From positions 1 through 64,000 of the forward strand of contig NZ_JADIVZ010000014.1 in NCBI RefSeq assembly GCF_015319165.1: a stretch of DNA of 64,000 bases, written 5' to 3'. The notes beneath the pieces were generated by a model that saw only the letters and a list, made by a program, of their open reading frames with translations, had not been told where the DNA came from and did no database searches. A program made the translations under genes and the position numbers. Numbering within the stretch: position 1 is the stretch's first letter; every line of letters begins with the position of its first letter. Source of the DNA: Nocardioides acrostichi. GTDB lineage: Bacteria; Actinomycetota; Actinomycetes; Propionibacteriales; Nocardioidaceae. Of this stretch, positions 27,367 to 36,712 are shown one piece after another.

Positions 27367-27717
27367 GTGAGCGCGCAGCCCCTGCCGGAGGAGGAGAAGG
27401 TCCGGCGAGCCGGGCACGTGGTGCTCGACGCCGTCACAGCCTCCACCGTCACTCCCGCAGGCGACCACGACCCCGTCGACCTGGCGTTCAGCCACCTGCT
27501 CGAGATCGACGCGATCAGCCTCTCGGTCTCCGAGAGCGCCGAGGTCGACGACGACGGGGAGACCGCCGGAGAGCTCGAGCTCGACATCAGCCCGTTGATG
27601 GGCGGGGTGATGCTCGTGGTGCGGCGGCTCGTGGCCGAGCTGGCCGCCCGCGACGGCGTCGACGAGGCGCAGGTGGTCATGTCGATCCGGTCGGCGCTCG
27701 ACCACGCCGCCGGCTGA
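27367..27717 (+). CDS. Small acidic protein of unknown function
   Basis: A 116-aa acidic protein with no recognised domain, starting at GTG 27367. A helix-rich N-terminus precedes two strands (ISLSVSESAEV and GELELDISPLM) and a C-terminal amphipathic helix (GVMLVVRRLVAELAARDGV). No membrane segment. It sits between the quinone reductase and M13 peptidase genes, all on the plus strand with gaps of 10 and 29 bp, so they are probably co-transcribed. Confidence 0.6.
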   Translation: MSAQPLPEEEKVRRAGHVVLDAVTASTVTPAGDHDPVDLAFSHLLEIDAISLSVSESAEVDDDGETAGELELDISPLMGGVMLVVRRLVAELAARDGVDEAQVVMSIRSALDHAAG

Positions 27718-27746
27718 TTCGGCGTTTCGGGCTAGGGTCGGCCGTC

Positions 27747-29723
27747 GTGAGCATCCTCGACGACGCACGCCCCGGCATGGACCTCGACGTCCGGCCCCAG
27801 GACGACCTCTTCGGCCACGTGAACGGCCGATGGCTGGCCGAGACCGAGATCCCGGCCGACCGCTCCAGCTGGGGTCCGTTCGTGAGCCTGGCCGACGCGG
27901 CCGAGGAGCAGGTGCGCGTCATCATCGAGGAGTTGGCCTCCCAGGGTGCTGACGCGGCCGAGACCGACGACCCCGACGGCCCGGCCAACGCCCGCAAGAT
28001 CGGCGACCTCTTCGCCTCGTTCATGGACGCCGAGTCGATCGAGGCCGCGGGGCTGCGGCCGGCCCAGCCGCTCATCGCCGCCGCGGAGAAGTTGCGCGAC
28101 GTGCGCGACCTGGCGGCGTTCCTGGGCGAGTTCGAGCGGGTGGGTGGCTACGGGCTGTTCGGCTCCTACATCGACACCGACGACAAGAACTCCGACCGCT
28201 ACCTCGTCAACCTGGTGCAGGGTGGGCTCGGGCTGCCCGACGAGTCCTACTACCGCGAGGAGAAGCACGCCGAGACGCGCGAGCAGTACGTCGGCTACCT
28301 GACCCGCATGCTGGAGCTGGCCGGGCACGACGACGCCGCCGGGGCGGCCGCGACGGTGCTCGCGGTCGACACCGCGATGGCGGCCGGCCACTGGGAGCGC
28401 GCGGAGACGCGCGACGTGCAGAGGACCTACAACCTGCACACCCTCGCCGAGCTCACCGAGCTGTGCCCGGCGTTCGACTGGGCCGCCTACGTCACGAACC
28501 TCAGCGGCAGCAAGCGCACCGAGAGCGAGCTGCTCGGCGAGGTCAACGTGCGCCAGCCCTCCTACCTGGCCCACCTCTCGCAGGTGCTCACCGAGGTGCC
28601 GATCGAGCAGTGGCGGGTGTGGGTGCTCACCCGGGTGCTGCGCTCGGCGGCGCCCTACCTGCCCGAGCGGTTCGTCGAGACCAACTTCGACTTCTACGGG
28701 CGCACCCTCTCGGGCACCCCGGAGCTGCGGGCCCGGTGGAAGCGCGGCGTGTCGCTCGTCGAGGGCGCCCTGGGCGAGGCGGTGGGCAAGGAGTACGTCG
28801 CGCGCCACTTCCCGCCGTCCAGCAAGGAGATGATGGTCGACCTGGTCGCGAACCTGCTCGAGGCCTACCGCCAGTCCATCGAGACCCTCGACTGGATGAC
28901 GGAGGAGACCAAGCAGCGGGCCTACGAGAAGCTCGCGACCTTCCGGCCGAAGATCGGCTACCCCGACCGCTTCCGTGACTACTCCGCCCTCGAGGTGCGA
29001 GCCGACGACCTCATGGGCAACGTCGCGGGCGCCGCCGCTTTCGAGACCGACCGACAGCTCGCCAAGATCGGCTCGCCGGTCGACCGTGACGAGTGGTTCA
29101 TGCTGCCGCAGACGGTCAACGCCTACTACAACCCCGGCACCAACGAGATCTGCTTCCCGGCCGGCATCCTGCAAAAGCCGTTCTTCTCACCCGACGCCCA
29201 CCCGGCCGAGAACTACGGCGGCATCGGCGCCGTCATCGGGCACGAGGTCGGTCACGGCTTCGACGACCAGGGCGCACAGTTCGACGGCCAGGGCAACCTC
29301 AACGACTGGTGGACGCCGGCCGACAAGGCCGCCTTCGAGGAGAAGTCGAAGGCGCTCGTCGCCCAGTACGACGGCTTCGAGCCGCGCAACCTGCCCGGTC
29401 AGCACGTCAACGGCCAGCTCACCGTCGGCGAGAACATCGGCGACCTCGGCGGGCTCACCATCGGTCACAAGGCCTACGTCATCGCCTGCGGCGGCGCAGC
29501 CGAGGTCGAGGACCGGCGTCGGCTGTTCCTCAACTGGGGCTACGTGTGGCGCACCAAGCGGCGCTCCCAGCAGGAGGAGCAGTACCTCACGATCGACCCG
29601 CACTCCCCGCCGGAGTTCCGGGCCAACATCGTGCGCAACCTCGACGAGTTCCACGAGGTGTTCGGCACCGCTCCCGGCGACGGGCTGTGGCTGGAGCCCG
29701 GGGAGCGCGTGCGCATCTGGTGA
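27747..29723 (+). CDS. M13-family zinc metallopeptidase (neprilysin/PepO-like)
   Basis: A 658-aa endopeptidase covering the full M13 fold: the N-terminal M13_N domain (about residues 15-400) and the catalytic domain with VIGHEVGHGFDDQG (HExxH, about residue 498), the third ligand in ENIGDLGG, and NAYYNPGTNEICFPAGI, which holds the substrate-positioning NAYY. The C-terminus ends WLEPGERVRIW, like the family CxxW end but without the Cys. With no signal peptide or TM, it should be cytosolic like bacterial PepO and act on oligopeptides. The start is GTG 27747. Confidence 0.93.
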   Translation: MSILDDARPGMDLDVRPQDDLFGHVNGRWLAETEIPADRSSWGPFVSLADAAEEQVRVIIEELASQGADAAETDDPDGPANARKIGDLFASFMDAESIEAAGLRPAQPLIAAAEKLRDVRDLAAFLGEFERVGGYGLFGSYIDTDDKNSDRYLVNLVQGGLGLPDESYYREEKHAETREQYVGYLTRMLELAGHDDAAGAAATVLAVDTAMAAGHWERAETRDVQRTYNLHTLAELTELCPAFDWAAYVTNLSGSKRTESELLGEVNVRQPSYLAHLSQVLTEVPIEQWRVWVLTRVLRSAAPYLPERFVETNFDFYGRTLSGTPELRARWKRGVSLVEGALGEAVGKEYVARHFPPSSKEMMVDLVANLLEAYRQSIETLDWMTEETKQRAYEKLATFRPKIGYPDRFRDYSALEVRADDLMGNVAGAAAFETDRQLAKIGSPVDRDEWFMLPQTVNAYYNPGTNEICFPAGILQKPFFSPDAHPAENYGGIGAVIGHEVGHGFDDQGAQFDGQGNLNDWWTPADKAAFEEKSKALVAQYDGFEPRNLPGQHVNGQLTVGENIGDLGGLTIGHKAYVIACGGAAEVEDRRRLFLNWGYVWRTKRRSQQEEQYLTIDPHSPPEFRANIVRNLDEFHEVFGTAPGDGLWLEPGERVRIW

Positions 29724-29739
29724 GGGCTCGGCGGGAGGG

Positions 29740-30216
29740 TCAACCGACGGTGGCGCAGAGGGCGTAGAAGGTGCCGACGAAGGTGCTGGACGTCGAGCGC
29801 AGCGCGACCTCCCACGCGGTTCCGTCGGCACTTGGGCGATTCCGGAAGACGGCGACCTCCGTACTCGAGGTCGGCAGGTCGTAACCGCCCGAGATCGCGA
29901 CCTCACCGTCACCGCAGGGTACGGAGGCGAACGTCGAGCCGTAGTAGTCGCTCGAGGCGGTGACACCGGACTGGATGCTCACCTGGTGTACATCGCTCAC
30001 AGTGGCGGCGTCGAGCGTGCGCTTGATCGGTCCGGCCAGGTCGGCCTTCTTCACGCTGCCGTCCTTGATGTCCTTGCCCGTGAGGGAGCCGTCCTTCACG
30101 TCCTTGCCCGTGATCAACCTGGCCGCCGTGGCGCCCCCGGCGGCGGAGAGCAGGACCACGGCGGCGAGAGCGCCGATGAGCAGGAGCAGGCGCGTGGGAC
30201 GAGACGCGGAGTTCAT
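29740..30216 (-). CDS. Secreted protein with GKDVKDGSLTG-type repeats
   Basis: A 158-aa exported protein. A signal peptide or anchor (about residues 7-30, RLLLLIGALAAVVLLSAAGG) is followed by KDVKDGSLTGKDIKDGSVKK, a repeat-like linker common in actinobacterial surface proteins ahead of C-terminal domains. The rest (about 65-158) is a small beta domain with two cysteines (VPCGDG, ALCATV). Function unknown. The ATG at 30216 follows GGGAGG. It is divergent from the PKD-type protein gene. Confidence 0.75.
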   Translation of the reverse strand: MNSASRPTRLLLLIGALAAVVLLSAAGGATAARLITGKDVKDGSLTGKDIKDGSVKKADLAGPIKRTLDAATVSDVHQVSIQSGVTASSDYYGSTFASVPCGDGEVAISGGYDLPTSSTEVAVFRNRPSADGTAWEVALRSTSSTFVGTFYALCATVG

Positions 30217-30444
30217 GGATCCTCCCGACGGGGCGACCATCGCCCTTGTGGGGAACGGTAGGCCGGGGAGGCAGCACCCGGCACGACCCGTTCGAGTCAT
30301 GCTCGCGACGCCGCCCGGACTAGACGGCGAGGCGCTGGCGAGGGGTCGCGCGTAGTCCTCCCGGAGGATCTGGGGGTTTACACAGCCGTCGTCGTGCCTC
30401 ACCCTGAGACGTAGTCGGGGGGCTGCACGATTGTGGGGGGAGCC

Positions 30445-31896
30445 ATGATCGAACCGTTTGCCGTGGCGCGGCACAGGTTCGTCACTCGGTCGCGCGCGCT
30501 CGCGTCCGTCACCGTGGGCGCGGCGCTGGCCGCCAGTCTGGTCACCAGTCTGGCCGCGATGGCGCCCGCCGACGCGGCGGCGCCGTCGAGCAACTCGACC
30601 TCGATGCGGGTGCGCCCCGAACAGGGCTACGGCCCCGGTGGTGCGCCGTTCGTCGGCGAGTCCTTCACGCTCTCCTCCGACCAGATGCCGACCGGCAGCG
30701 CGCCGCGCGCCGGGTGGTCGTGTTCGGTCGACCTCGGCGATGGTCGCCAGGTCACCGGCGAGTGGGACGCCGCCGCCTCCGCCGACGCCGCGCCCTGCAC
30801 CGTGCAGGCCAGCTACGACCAGCCCGGCAGCTACGACGTCACCATGACCGTCGAGGATCCCGACGGCGCCACGCACAGCGACACCGAGAGCCTCCAGGTC
30901 GCCACCCGGCCGAGCATCCGGCACGACTGGGCGATCCAGGGCGAGCGGGTCACCCAGGAGCTGCCACCCACCACCGGACACGTCGAGCTCACGTTCGCCG
31001 GTGGCGTCGACGACCCCGGGTGCAAGCTCGAGGAGGCCGATCCCTCCGTCGATGGCAGCACCCCCGCCGTCACCTGCTTCACCCCCGGCACGCACGTCAT
31101 CTGGGCCAACGACTCGACGGGTGCCGCCTCCGGGGAGCTCGTGCTGCCGGTTGCGAACGCCGCGCCCTCGCTCGACCACTCCGCGACCTACCGGCAGATC
31201 GCCGGCCGTCGGGGCGTGCGGTCGAAGGAGGTCGAGGTCGTGCACACCGGCGACGTCGTGCGCTACCAGGTCGCGCACATGGACCCAGGCGTCTCCGCCG
31301 AGGTGACCCAGGGTGACCAGGTCACCTGCGACTTCGCCGACACCGCGCCCGGCGACGGCACCGACCCCAGTAGCGGTCAGGGCGTCGAGCTCGGCACCGA
31401 CGTCACCAGCACGAGCCCGTGGTGCAGCCTCGAGCACGTGTTCACCACCCCGGGCCGGCACACGCTCATCACCTCCGCCCACGACGCCTCCGGTGCCCTC
31501 GACAAGCGCTGGGACACCCTCGACGTGCAGTTCCGCCGGGCCGAGGGACTGCTGACCGGGCACACCGAGCAGGTGGGCCGATTCGCCTCACGGATGCGCT
31601 TCACCCGCGGCGGACTCGGTGGTCGCCTGGTCTGGCAGCGCCCCGACGGGTCCGTGGTGCGCGCGGGTGCGCCGTCCAGCTTCGCCGTGTGGGGCAAGCG
31701 CACTCTCACGTGGCGCTACGAGGTCTTCGACGTCGCCGATGGCACGGACGCCGCCAGCGTGCCGCAGGCGGTCGAGGTGCGGCTCGACCTGCGCAAACGG
31801 GGCTGGAAGCGAGCCATGGTGCGGGTCGTCGACGCCGCGGGCACGCACACGATCGGTGCGAAGCGGCTGCAACGCATGCGCGCCACCATCGGCTGA
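30445..31896 (+). CDS. Secreted PKD/Ig-like domain protein
   Basis: A 483-aa exported protein. A signal peptide covers about residues 1-42, ending APADAAA. At least two PKD-like beta domains follow: SCSVDLGDGRQVTGEW with YDQPGSYDVTMTVEDPDG, and a second with EHVFTTPGRHTLITSAHDASG. The C-terminal ~110 residues are basic. PKD domains mediate protein or carbohydrate contacts at the surface; no enzyme domain is visible. The ATG at 30445 with GGGGGGAG upstream is preferred over the in-frame GTG at 30433. Confidence 0.75.
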   Translation: MIEPFAVARHRFVTRSRALASVTVGAALAASLVTSLAAMAPADAAAPSSNSTSMRVRPEQGYGPGGAPFVGESFTLSSDQMPTGSAPRAGWSCSVDLGDGRQVTGEWDAAASADAAPCTVQASYDQPGSYDVTMTVEDPDGATHSDTESLQVATRPSIRHDWAIQGERVTQELPPTTGHVELTFAGGVDDPGCKLEEADPSVDGSTPAVTCFTPGTHVIWANDSTGAASGELVLPVANAAPSLDHSATYRQIAGRRGVRSKEVEVVHTGDVVRYQVAHMDPGVSAEVTQGDQVTCDFADTAPGDGTDPSSGQGVELGTDVTSTSPWCSLEHVFTTPGRHTLITSAHDASGALDKRWDTLDVQFRRAEGLLTGHTEQVGRFASRMRFTRGGLGGRLVWQRPDGSVVRAGAPSSFAVWGKRTLTWRYEVFDVADGTDAASVPQAVEVRLDLRKRGWKRAMVRVVDAAGTHTIGAKRLQRMRATIG

Positions 31897-31997
31897 CCAG
31901 CGGAGCACCGCCGCCGACCGGTACCGGCTCGAGAGCCGCGTCGTCAGCGACTACCTCGCCCGATTCACTCCGGGCTCACTCCGGGCTCAGTTCGGGC

Positions 31998-32600
31998 TCA
32001 CCGTTCGCAGTGCCGGGTCGTCTCGACCCCACGACACAGGTCGCTCCCGGCGCCGGCGTGCGCCCAGTCGTCGCCAGCGCCCCCGAAGATCCGGTCATCA
32101 CCGGCGCCGCCGCGGATCGTGTCGTCGCCGGCACCCGCGCTGATGCGGTCGTTGCCGCGCCCACCCTCGAGGTACTGGTTGCCGGCGCCGGTCTTGATCA
32201 CGTCGTCGCCGTCGTTGCCCTTGATGCTGCCGAAGTCGGCGCCACCCCAGTAGAGGATGGTGTCGTTGCACTGACCACCTTGGAGGTCGACGTCGGTCTC
32301 GTCGCCGTCGTAGCGGATCCGGTCGTCGCCCGGGCCGCCGTAGGCGAGCGGGGCTCCGCAGATGAGGTCGTCACCGCCGAGACCGCGCACTTCGAGGGCG
32401 CCGTTCGCGACGATGACGTCGTCGCCCGAGGTGCCGGTGACCCCGTCGCCGCTGCCCACGATCGTGGCCTTCTCGCCGAAGCACGTGGGTGTGCTCGCCG
32501 CGTCGGCGGCGCCGCCCCCGAGGCTGACCGCCCAGGTCAGGGCGGTACCGGCGACGAGCATGGCGCTCACTGCGAGCGGGCGTCGAGACGTGTGCTGCAT
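31998..32600 (-). CDS. Secreted RTX-type calcium-binding repeat protein
   Basis: A 200-aa exported protein. The signal peptide spans about residues 1-35 (ending AADAAS). From ~45 to the end there are glycine/aspartate-rich nonapeptides of the hemolysin-type pattern GGxGxDxUx: GGDDLICG, GGPGDDRIR, GRGNDRIS, GAGDDTIR, GAGDDRIF, GAGDDWAH. These bind calcium in a beta-roll. Four cysteines suggest disulfides, unusual for RTX proteins. No enzymatic domain is attached, so it may be a structural or adhesin-like surface protein. The start ATG is 32600 after GGGAGA. Confidence 0.85.
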   Translation of the reverse strand: MQHTSRRPLAVSAMLVAGTALTWAVSLGGGAADAASTPTCFGEKATIVGSGDGVTGTSGDDVIVANGALEVRGLGGDDLICGAPLAYGGPGDDRIRYDGDETDVDLQGGQCNDTILYWGGADFGSIKGNDGDDVIKTGAGNQYLEGGRGNDRISAGAGDDTIRGGAGDDRIFGGAGDDWAHAGAGSDLCRGVETTRHCER

Positions 32601-32733
32601 GGTGTTCTCCCGGTGAAGAGGGTTGATCCGTCGCTGGGAGGACGCGCCGTGCGGCGAAAGTGTTGCAGCGCCGCTGCCTCGACCAGTGGACGACGTGCGC
32701 GCGCTGTCGGCGTCCGCTGGTAGAGGTAGTGCC

Positions 32734-34899
32734 ATGAGCGCACCCGCAGGCACGGCCACCCGTGAGGCAGCCGAGGCACATCTGCGCGCCCTGGTCGGCC
32801 GCGACGACGCCCGGTTGCGTGACGACCAGTGGCGGGCCATCGAGGCCTTGGCCGTCGATCGGCGTCGGGCGCTGGTCGTGCAGCGCACCGGCTGGGGCAA
32901 GTCCGCGGTGTACTTCGTGGCCACCCTGCTGCTGCGCGAGGCCGGTGCGGGCCCGACCGTCATCGTCAGCCCGCTGTTGGCCCTCATGCGCAACCAGATC
33001 GCTGCGGCCGAGCGGGCGGGCATCCGCGCGGCCACCATCAACTCGACCAACATCGGCGACTGGGAGCCGATCCAGGAGCAGATCGCGGCCGGCCAGATCG
33101 ATGTGCTGCTCGTGAGCCCCGAGCGGCTGAACAACCCCGGTTTCCGCGATGAGGTGCTGCCCCGACTCGCCGCCACCTGCGGCCTGCTCGTCGTCGACGA
33201 GGCGCACTGCATCTCCGACTGGGGCCACGACTTCCGCCCCGACTACCGGCGCATCCGCACCCTGCTCGACGACCTGCCCGACGGCATCCCGGTGCTGGCC
33301 ACCACCGCCACCGCGAACGCGCGGGTGACCACCGACGTCGAGACCCAACTGGGCTCGGTCGGGCGCGATGAGGTGCTGGTGCTGCGGGGCTCGCTCGACC
33401 GGGAGTCGCTGCGGCTGGGCGTCGTCCGACTCAGCACGCCCGAGCAGCGGCTGGCCTGGCTGGCCGACCACCTCGCCGAGCAGCCCGGCTCCGGCATCGT
33501 CTACTGCCTCACGGTTGCCGCCACGCAGGAGGTCGCCGACTACCTGCGCTCGCGCGGCCACGACGTGCAGGCCTACTCGGGCCAGACCGAGACCGGCGAG
33601 CGCCAGGCGCTCGAGCAGGATCTCGCGGCCGGGCGGCTCAAGGCGCTGGTGGCCACCAGCGCGCTCGGCATGGGCTTCGACGCCAGCCTGGGGTTCGTCG
33701 TCAACCTGGGCGCGCCGAGCTCGCCGGTGGCCTACTACCAGCAGGTGGGTCGTGCCGGCCGCGGTCTCGACGCCCGCAGCGAGCAGGCGACCGTGGTGCT
33801 GCTGCCGGCCACGGAGGACAAGGACATCTGGGCCTACTTCGCCTCCCTGGCCTTCCCACGTGAGGAGGTCGTGCGCGAGACCCTGGCGGTGCTCGCCGAA
33901 GAGGGAGCACCGATGAGCACCGCCGCGCTCGAGACGCGGGTCGAGCTCAACCGTTCGCGCCTCGAGGTGATGCTCAAGGTGCTCGACGTCGACGGCGCGG
34001 TGCGCCGGGTGCGCGGCGGCTGGGAGTCGACCGGGGCGGAGTGGGTCTACGACGCCGACCGCTACGCCCGCGTGCGCGAGGCTCGGGAGCGTGAGCAGGC
34101 CGCGATGGTCTCCTATCTCGGCACCGACGAGTGCCGCATGTGGTTCCTGCGCGACCAGCTCGACGACCCGGAGGCCGTCCGCTGCGGTCGTTGCGACAAC
34201 TGCGGCGGTCTCGACCTGCCCACCTCGGTGGCCGCCGACTCCGTCGACGGGGCCCGTGAGCGGCTCTCGCGGCCGGGGGTTGCGCTGTCGCCCCGCAAGA
34301 TGTGGCCCACCGGTCTCGACCGCGTGCCGAACGCCGAGTCGCTGGGCATCGCGGGCCTCAAGGGCAAGGTGCGCGAGCAGGCGGCCGAGGGTCGGGTCGT
34401 CGCCCGGCTCACCGATCTGGGCTATGGCGGAGCCCTGCGCGAGCTGTTCCGCGAGGGGCCCGACGGGCCGGTCGACTCAGCCGTGCCCGGCCCTCTCGTC
34501 CAGGCCGTGATGGCCGTCGTGAAGGACTGGCGCCCGGGTGTCGACGACGGTCAGCGCATCGACGCGATCGTGGTCGCCGAGTCGGTCTCGCGCCCGACCC
34601 TCACCACCGACCTGGCCGACGGGCTCTCGCGGTGGCTCCAGATCCCGGTGGCCGGCCACTGGGCGGTCGTCGATCCCGACGTGCCGCCCGGGCGGGGGGC
34701 CGTGAACTCCGCCCAGCGGGTCGCGGCCGTCGCGCGCCGCTGTGCACTGCGCGCCGACCCCGGTGCGCTCGAGGGTCGCTCGGTGCTGCTCGTCGACGAC
34801 CTGGTCGTCACCGGCTGGAGCCTCGCGCTCGCCGCCCGGGCCGTGCTCGCGGCGGGCGCCGTCGCCGTCCACCCACTGGCGCTGGCAACCTCTGGCTGA
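32734..34899 (+). CDS. RecQ-family DEAH helicase with C-terminal phosphoribosyltransferase-like domain
   Basis: A 721-aa protein. The helicase motifs are TGWGKSAVYF (motif I), VDEAHCISDWGHDFRPDYRR (DEAH plus the RecQ aromatic loop), ATTATAN (III) and QQVGRAGR (VI). A Zn-binding module follows (ECRMWF...CGRCDNC). The last ~130 residues carry VLLVDDLVVTGWSLALAAR (about 676-694), the PRPP-loop motif of type I phosphoribosyltransferases. RecQ enzymes unwind recombination intermediates; the role of the fused PRTase fold is not known. The start ATG 32734 precedes the family N-terminus, although the frame is open further upstream. Confidence 0.9.
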   Translation: MSAPAGTATREAAEAHLRALVGRDDARLRDDQWRAIEALAVDRRRALVVQRTGWGKSAVYFVATLLLREAGAGPTVIVSPLLALMRNQIAAAERAGIRAATINSTNIGDWEPIQEQIAAGQIDVLLVSPERLNNPGFRDEVLPRLAATCGLLVVDEAHCISDWGHDFRPDYRRIRTLLDDLPDGIPVLATTATANARVTTDVETQLGSVGRDEVLVLRGSLDRESLRLGVVRLSTPEQRLAWLADHLAEQPGSGIVYCLTVAATQEVADYLRSRGHDVQAYSGQTETGERQALEQDLAAGRLKALVATSALGMGFDASLGFVVNLGAPSSPVAYYQQVGRAGRGLDARSEQATVVLLPATEDKDIWAYFASLAFPREEVVRETLAVLAEEGAPMSTAALETRVELNRSRLEVMLKVLDVDGAVRRVRGGWESTGAEWVYDADRYARVREAREREQAAMVSYLGTDECRMWFLRDQLDDPEAVRCGRCDNCGGLDLPTSVAADSVDGARERLSRPGVALSPRKMWPTGLDRVPNAESLGIAGLKGKVREQAAEGRVVARLTDLGYGGALRELFREGPDGPVDSAVPGPLVQAVMAVVKDWRPGVDDGQRIDAIVVAESVSRPTLTTDLADGLSRWLQIPVAGHWAVVDPDVPPGRGAVNSAQRVAAVARRCALRADPGALEGRSVLLVDDLVVTGWSLALAARAVLAAGAVAVHPLALATSG

Positions 34900-34942
34900 C
34901 CCGGCGCGTCCTACCGGTCAGTGCCCGCCCCCGAGGAGACCC

Positions 34943-35599
34943 ATGCGCCGCACCCCCGCTCTGCTCGTCGCCCTCGCCGTCCCGCTCGTCGGGTCGGCGT
35001 GCGGGGGTGACCCCACCGCAGTCGGTGGCTCGACGGCCGCCTCGCCCCAGGCGCTGGCGGCCGCCTTCATCGAGCACTACGGCCACGACCCAGTGGCGGT
35101 GGCGCCGCTCACGCCGACCGATTGGCAGATGAACGGGGCCGAGCTGGGCGTGGAGATGGCCTTCCGCGCCGAAGACGGCGACAACACCCACGTGCGTGTC
35201 ACGTCCGGCCGGGGCACAGCGCCCCGCGATGAGGGCGAGGATCCGTGCCACTACCTCGAGTGCGACGACGTGAGCACCGACGACACCCGCGCCACCCTGA
35301 TCTGGGAGCCGGGTGACCCCGAGGAGGATCCCGGGGTGATCGTCGCTCGCGGGCAGCGGTCGGACCAGTACCTCGTGGTGTACGCCAACGGTCCGCTGGT
35401 CACGCAGAAGCACGACACACGCGAGCTCACCGAGCTCGGCGAGGCGGTCGCCGCGACGGCGACCGACACGGGCGCCGGTCTCACCACCACCCGGGCCTAC
35501 GCCGAGGCCGGCAACGCGATCCCCGACGGCGTCTGGCTCGACTGGTACGGCCAGGGCAACGGCTCGCCCAAGCCCGAGGACTACGTGGAGTGGCGCTGA
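34943..35599 (+). CDS. Secreted lipoprotein, first of a tandem pair
   Basis: A 218-aa lipoprotein with a lipobox LVGSAC (Cys at ~20) after a short hydrophobic signal. The mature part has the ASPQALAAAFIEHYG stretch, a CHYLECDD cysteine pair and PGDPEEDPGVIVARG. It is clearly paralogous to the next gene (shared LAAAFI-HYG, EEDPGV, TTTRAYAEAG) and overlaps it by 10 bp. Function unknown. The start ATG follows GAGGAG. Confidence 0.8.
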   Translation: MRRTPALLVALAVPLVGSACGGDPTAVGGSTAASPQALAAAFIEHYGHDPVAVAPLTPTDWQMNGAELGVEMAFRAEDGDNTHVRVTSGRGTAPRDEGEDPCHYLECDDVSTDDTRATLIWEPGDPEEDPGVIVARGQRSDQYLVVYANGPLVTQKHDTRELTELGEAVAATATDTGAGLTTTRAYAEAGNAIPDGVWLDWYGQGNGSPKPEDYVEWR

Positions 35600-36210
35600 G
35601 CGCGCTGCGCGTCCGGGTGGCCGGCCTCATCGTGCTCCTGGCCGGGGTGACCGGCTGCGGGGCGGGGGAGGCCCAGGTGTCGACCGGGACAGGTGTCGCT
35701 GCCGGCTCGCCGCGGGCGCTGGCCGCGGCGTTCATCGCGCACTACGGCGAGGATCCCGCCACGGTCGAGCCGATGCCTCCCGACGCCGTCGACCTGAACG
35801 AGAGCGCGATGGGGGTGGTCCTCGAGTTCCGCGAGCGGGGCGGGCCTCGCACCTATGTGCGGGTCATCGTCTCCCGGCACCCGTTCGACGTCGCCGAACG
35901 CGCGTGCTCCGATGACCAGTGCGACGACGTGGGTTCCGGCGGCGCCCAGGCCATGCTGATCTGGAGCGTGGGCACGCCCGAGGAGGATCCCGGGGTCGTC
36001 ACCGCCGAGGCGCACCGCGGTGAGGTCTACGTGCTGATCCGTAGCGACGGGCCGTTCGTCCCCGCCGGGCACGACACTCCTGAGGTCGAGCGCCTGGCCG
36101 ATGCCGTGGTGGCGACCGCCAACGACCCGGCGGTCGGTTTCACCACGAGCCGCACCTACGCCGAGGCGGGCCGGGCGCTGCCCGACGACGTCTGGCGAGC
36201 GACTCGCTGA
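35590..36210 (+). CDS. Secreted lipoprotein, second of a tandem pair
   Basis: A 206-aa paralogue of the upstream lipoprotein, starting at GTG 35590 inside the previous gene's 3' end. Signal and lipobox LLAGVTGC (Cys at ~23). Conserved blocks match its neighbour: RALAAAFIAHYGEDPA, a cysteine pair CSDDQCDD, TPEEDPGVVTAEA and TTSRTYAEAG. The tight overlap and shared blocks indicate local duplication and coupled expression, perhaps as a heterodimer. No function can be assigned. Confidence 0.8.
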   Translation: MALSALRVRVAGLIVLLAGVTGCGAGEAQVSTGTGVAAGSPRALAAAFIAHYGEDPATVEPMPPDAVDLNESAMGVVLEFRERGGPRTYVRVIVSRHPFDVAERACSDDQCDDVGSGGAQAMLIWSVGTPEEDPGVVTAEAHRGEVYVLIRSDGPFVPAGHDTPEVERLADAVVATANDPAVGFTTSRTYAEAGRALPDDVWRATR

Positions 36211-36223
36211 CGAGCGGCCCGGC

Positions 36224-36712
36224 TCAGGCCAGCTGGGCCTGGATCGCGGTGACCAGCCGGGCGTCGTCTGGTTCGACGCCGGGGCTGAAGCGCGCCATGA
36301 CCGTGCCGTCGGCCGCCACGAGGAACTTCTCGAAGTTCCACTGCACGTCGCCGGCCTCACCGTTCTCGTCGGGGGTCTCGGTGAGCTCGGCGTAGAGCGG
36401 GTGCCGGCCCTCACCGTTGACCTCGATCTTCTCGCTCATCGGGAACGTGACGCCGTACGTGGCCGAGCAGAACTCGGCGATCTCCGACGACGACCCGGGC
36501 TCTTGGCCGCCGAACTGGTTGCAGGGCAGGCCGACGACGGTGAACCCGTCGCCACCGTAGGTCTCCTGGAGCTTCTCGAGACCGGTGTACTGCGGGGTGA
36601 GTCCGCACTTGCTGGCCACGTTCACCAGGAGGGCCGGCTGGCCGCCGGTGAGGTCGCCGAGCGTGCCGGCGGAGCCGTCGAGGCGGGCGAGGGGCAGGTC
36701 CAGGATGCTCAT
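36224..36712 (-). CDS. Glutathione peroxidase family thiol peroxidase (second of two)
   Basis: A 162-aa GPx paralogue with the peroxidatic Cys in NVASKCGLTPQ (about residue 37), GLPCNQFGGQEPG and VQWNFEKFLV. It differs clearly from the copy at 13198-13677, so this is old paralogy. Its ATG overlaps the TGA of the upstream MFS gene (ATGA), so it is translated from the same message as that transporter. Confidence 0.9.
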   Translation of the reverse strand: MSILDLPLARLDGSAGTLGDLTGGQPALLVNVASKCGLTPQYTGLEKLQETYGGDGFTVVGLPCNQFGGQEPGSSSEIAEFCSATYGVTFPMSEKIEVNGEGRHPLYAELTETPDENGEAGDVQWNFEKFLVAADGTVMARFSPGVEPDDARLVTAIQAQLA

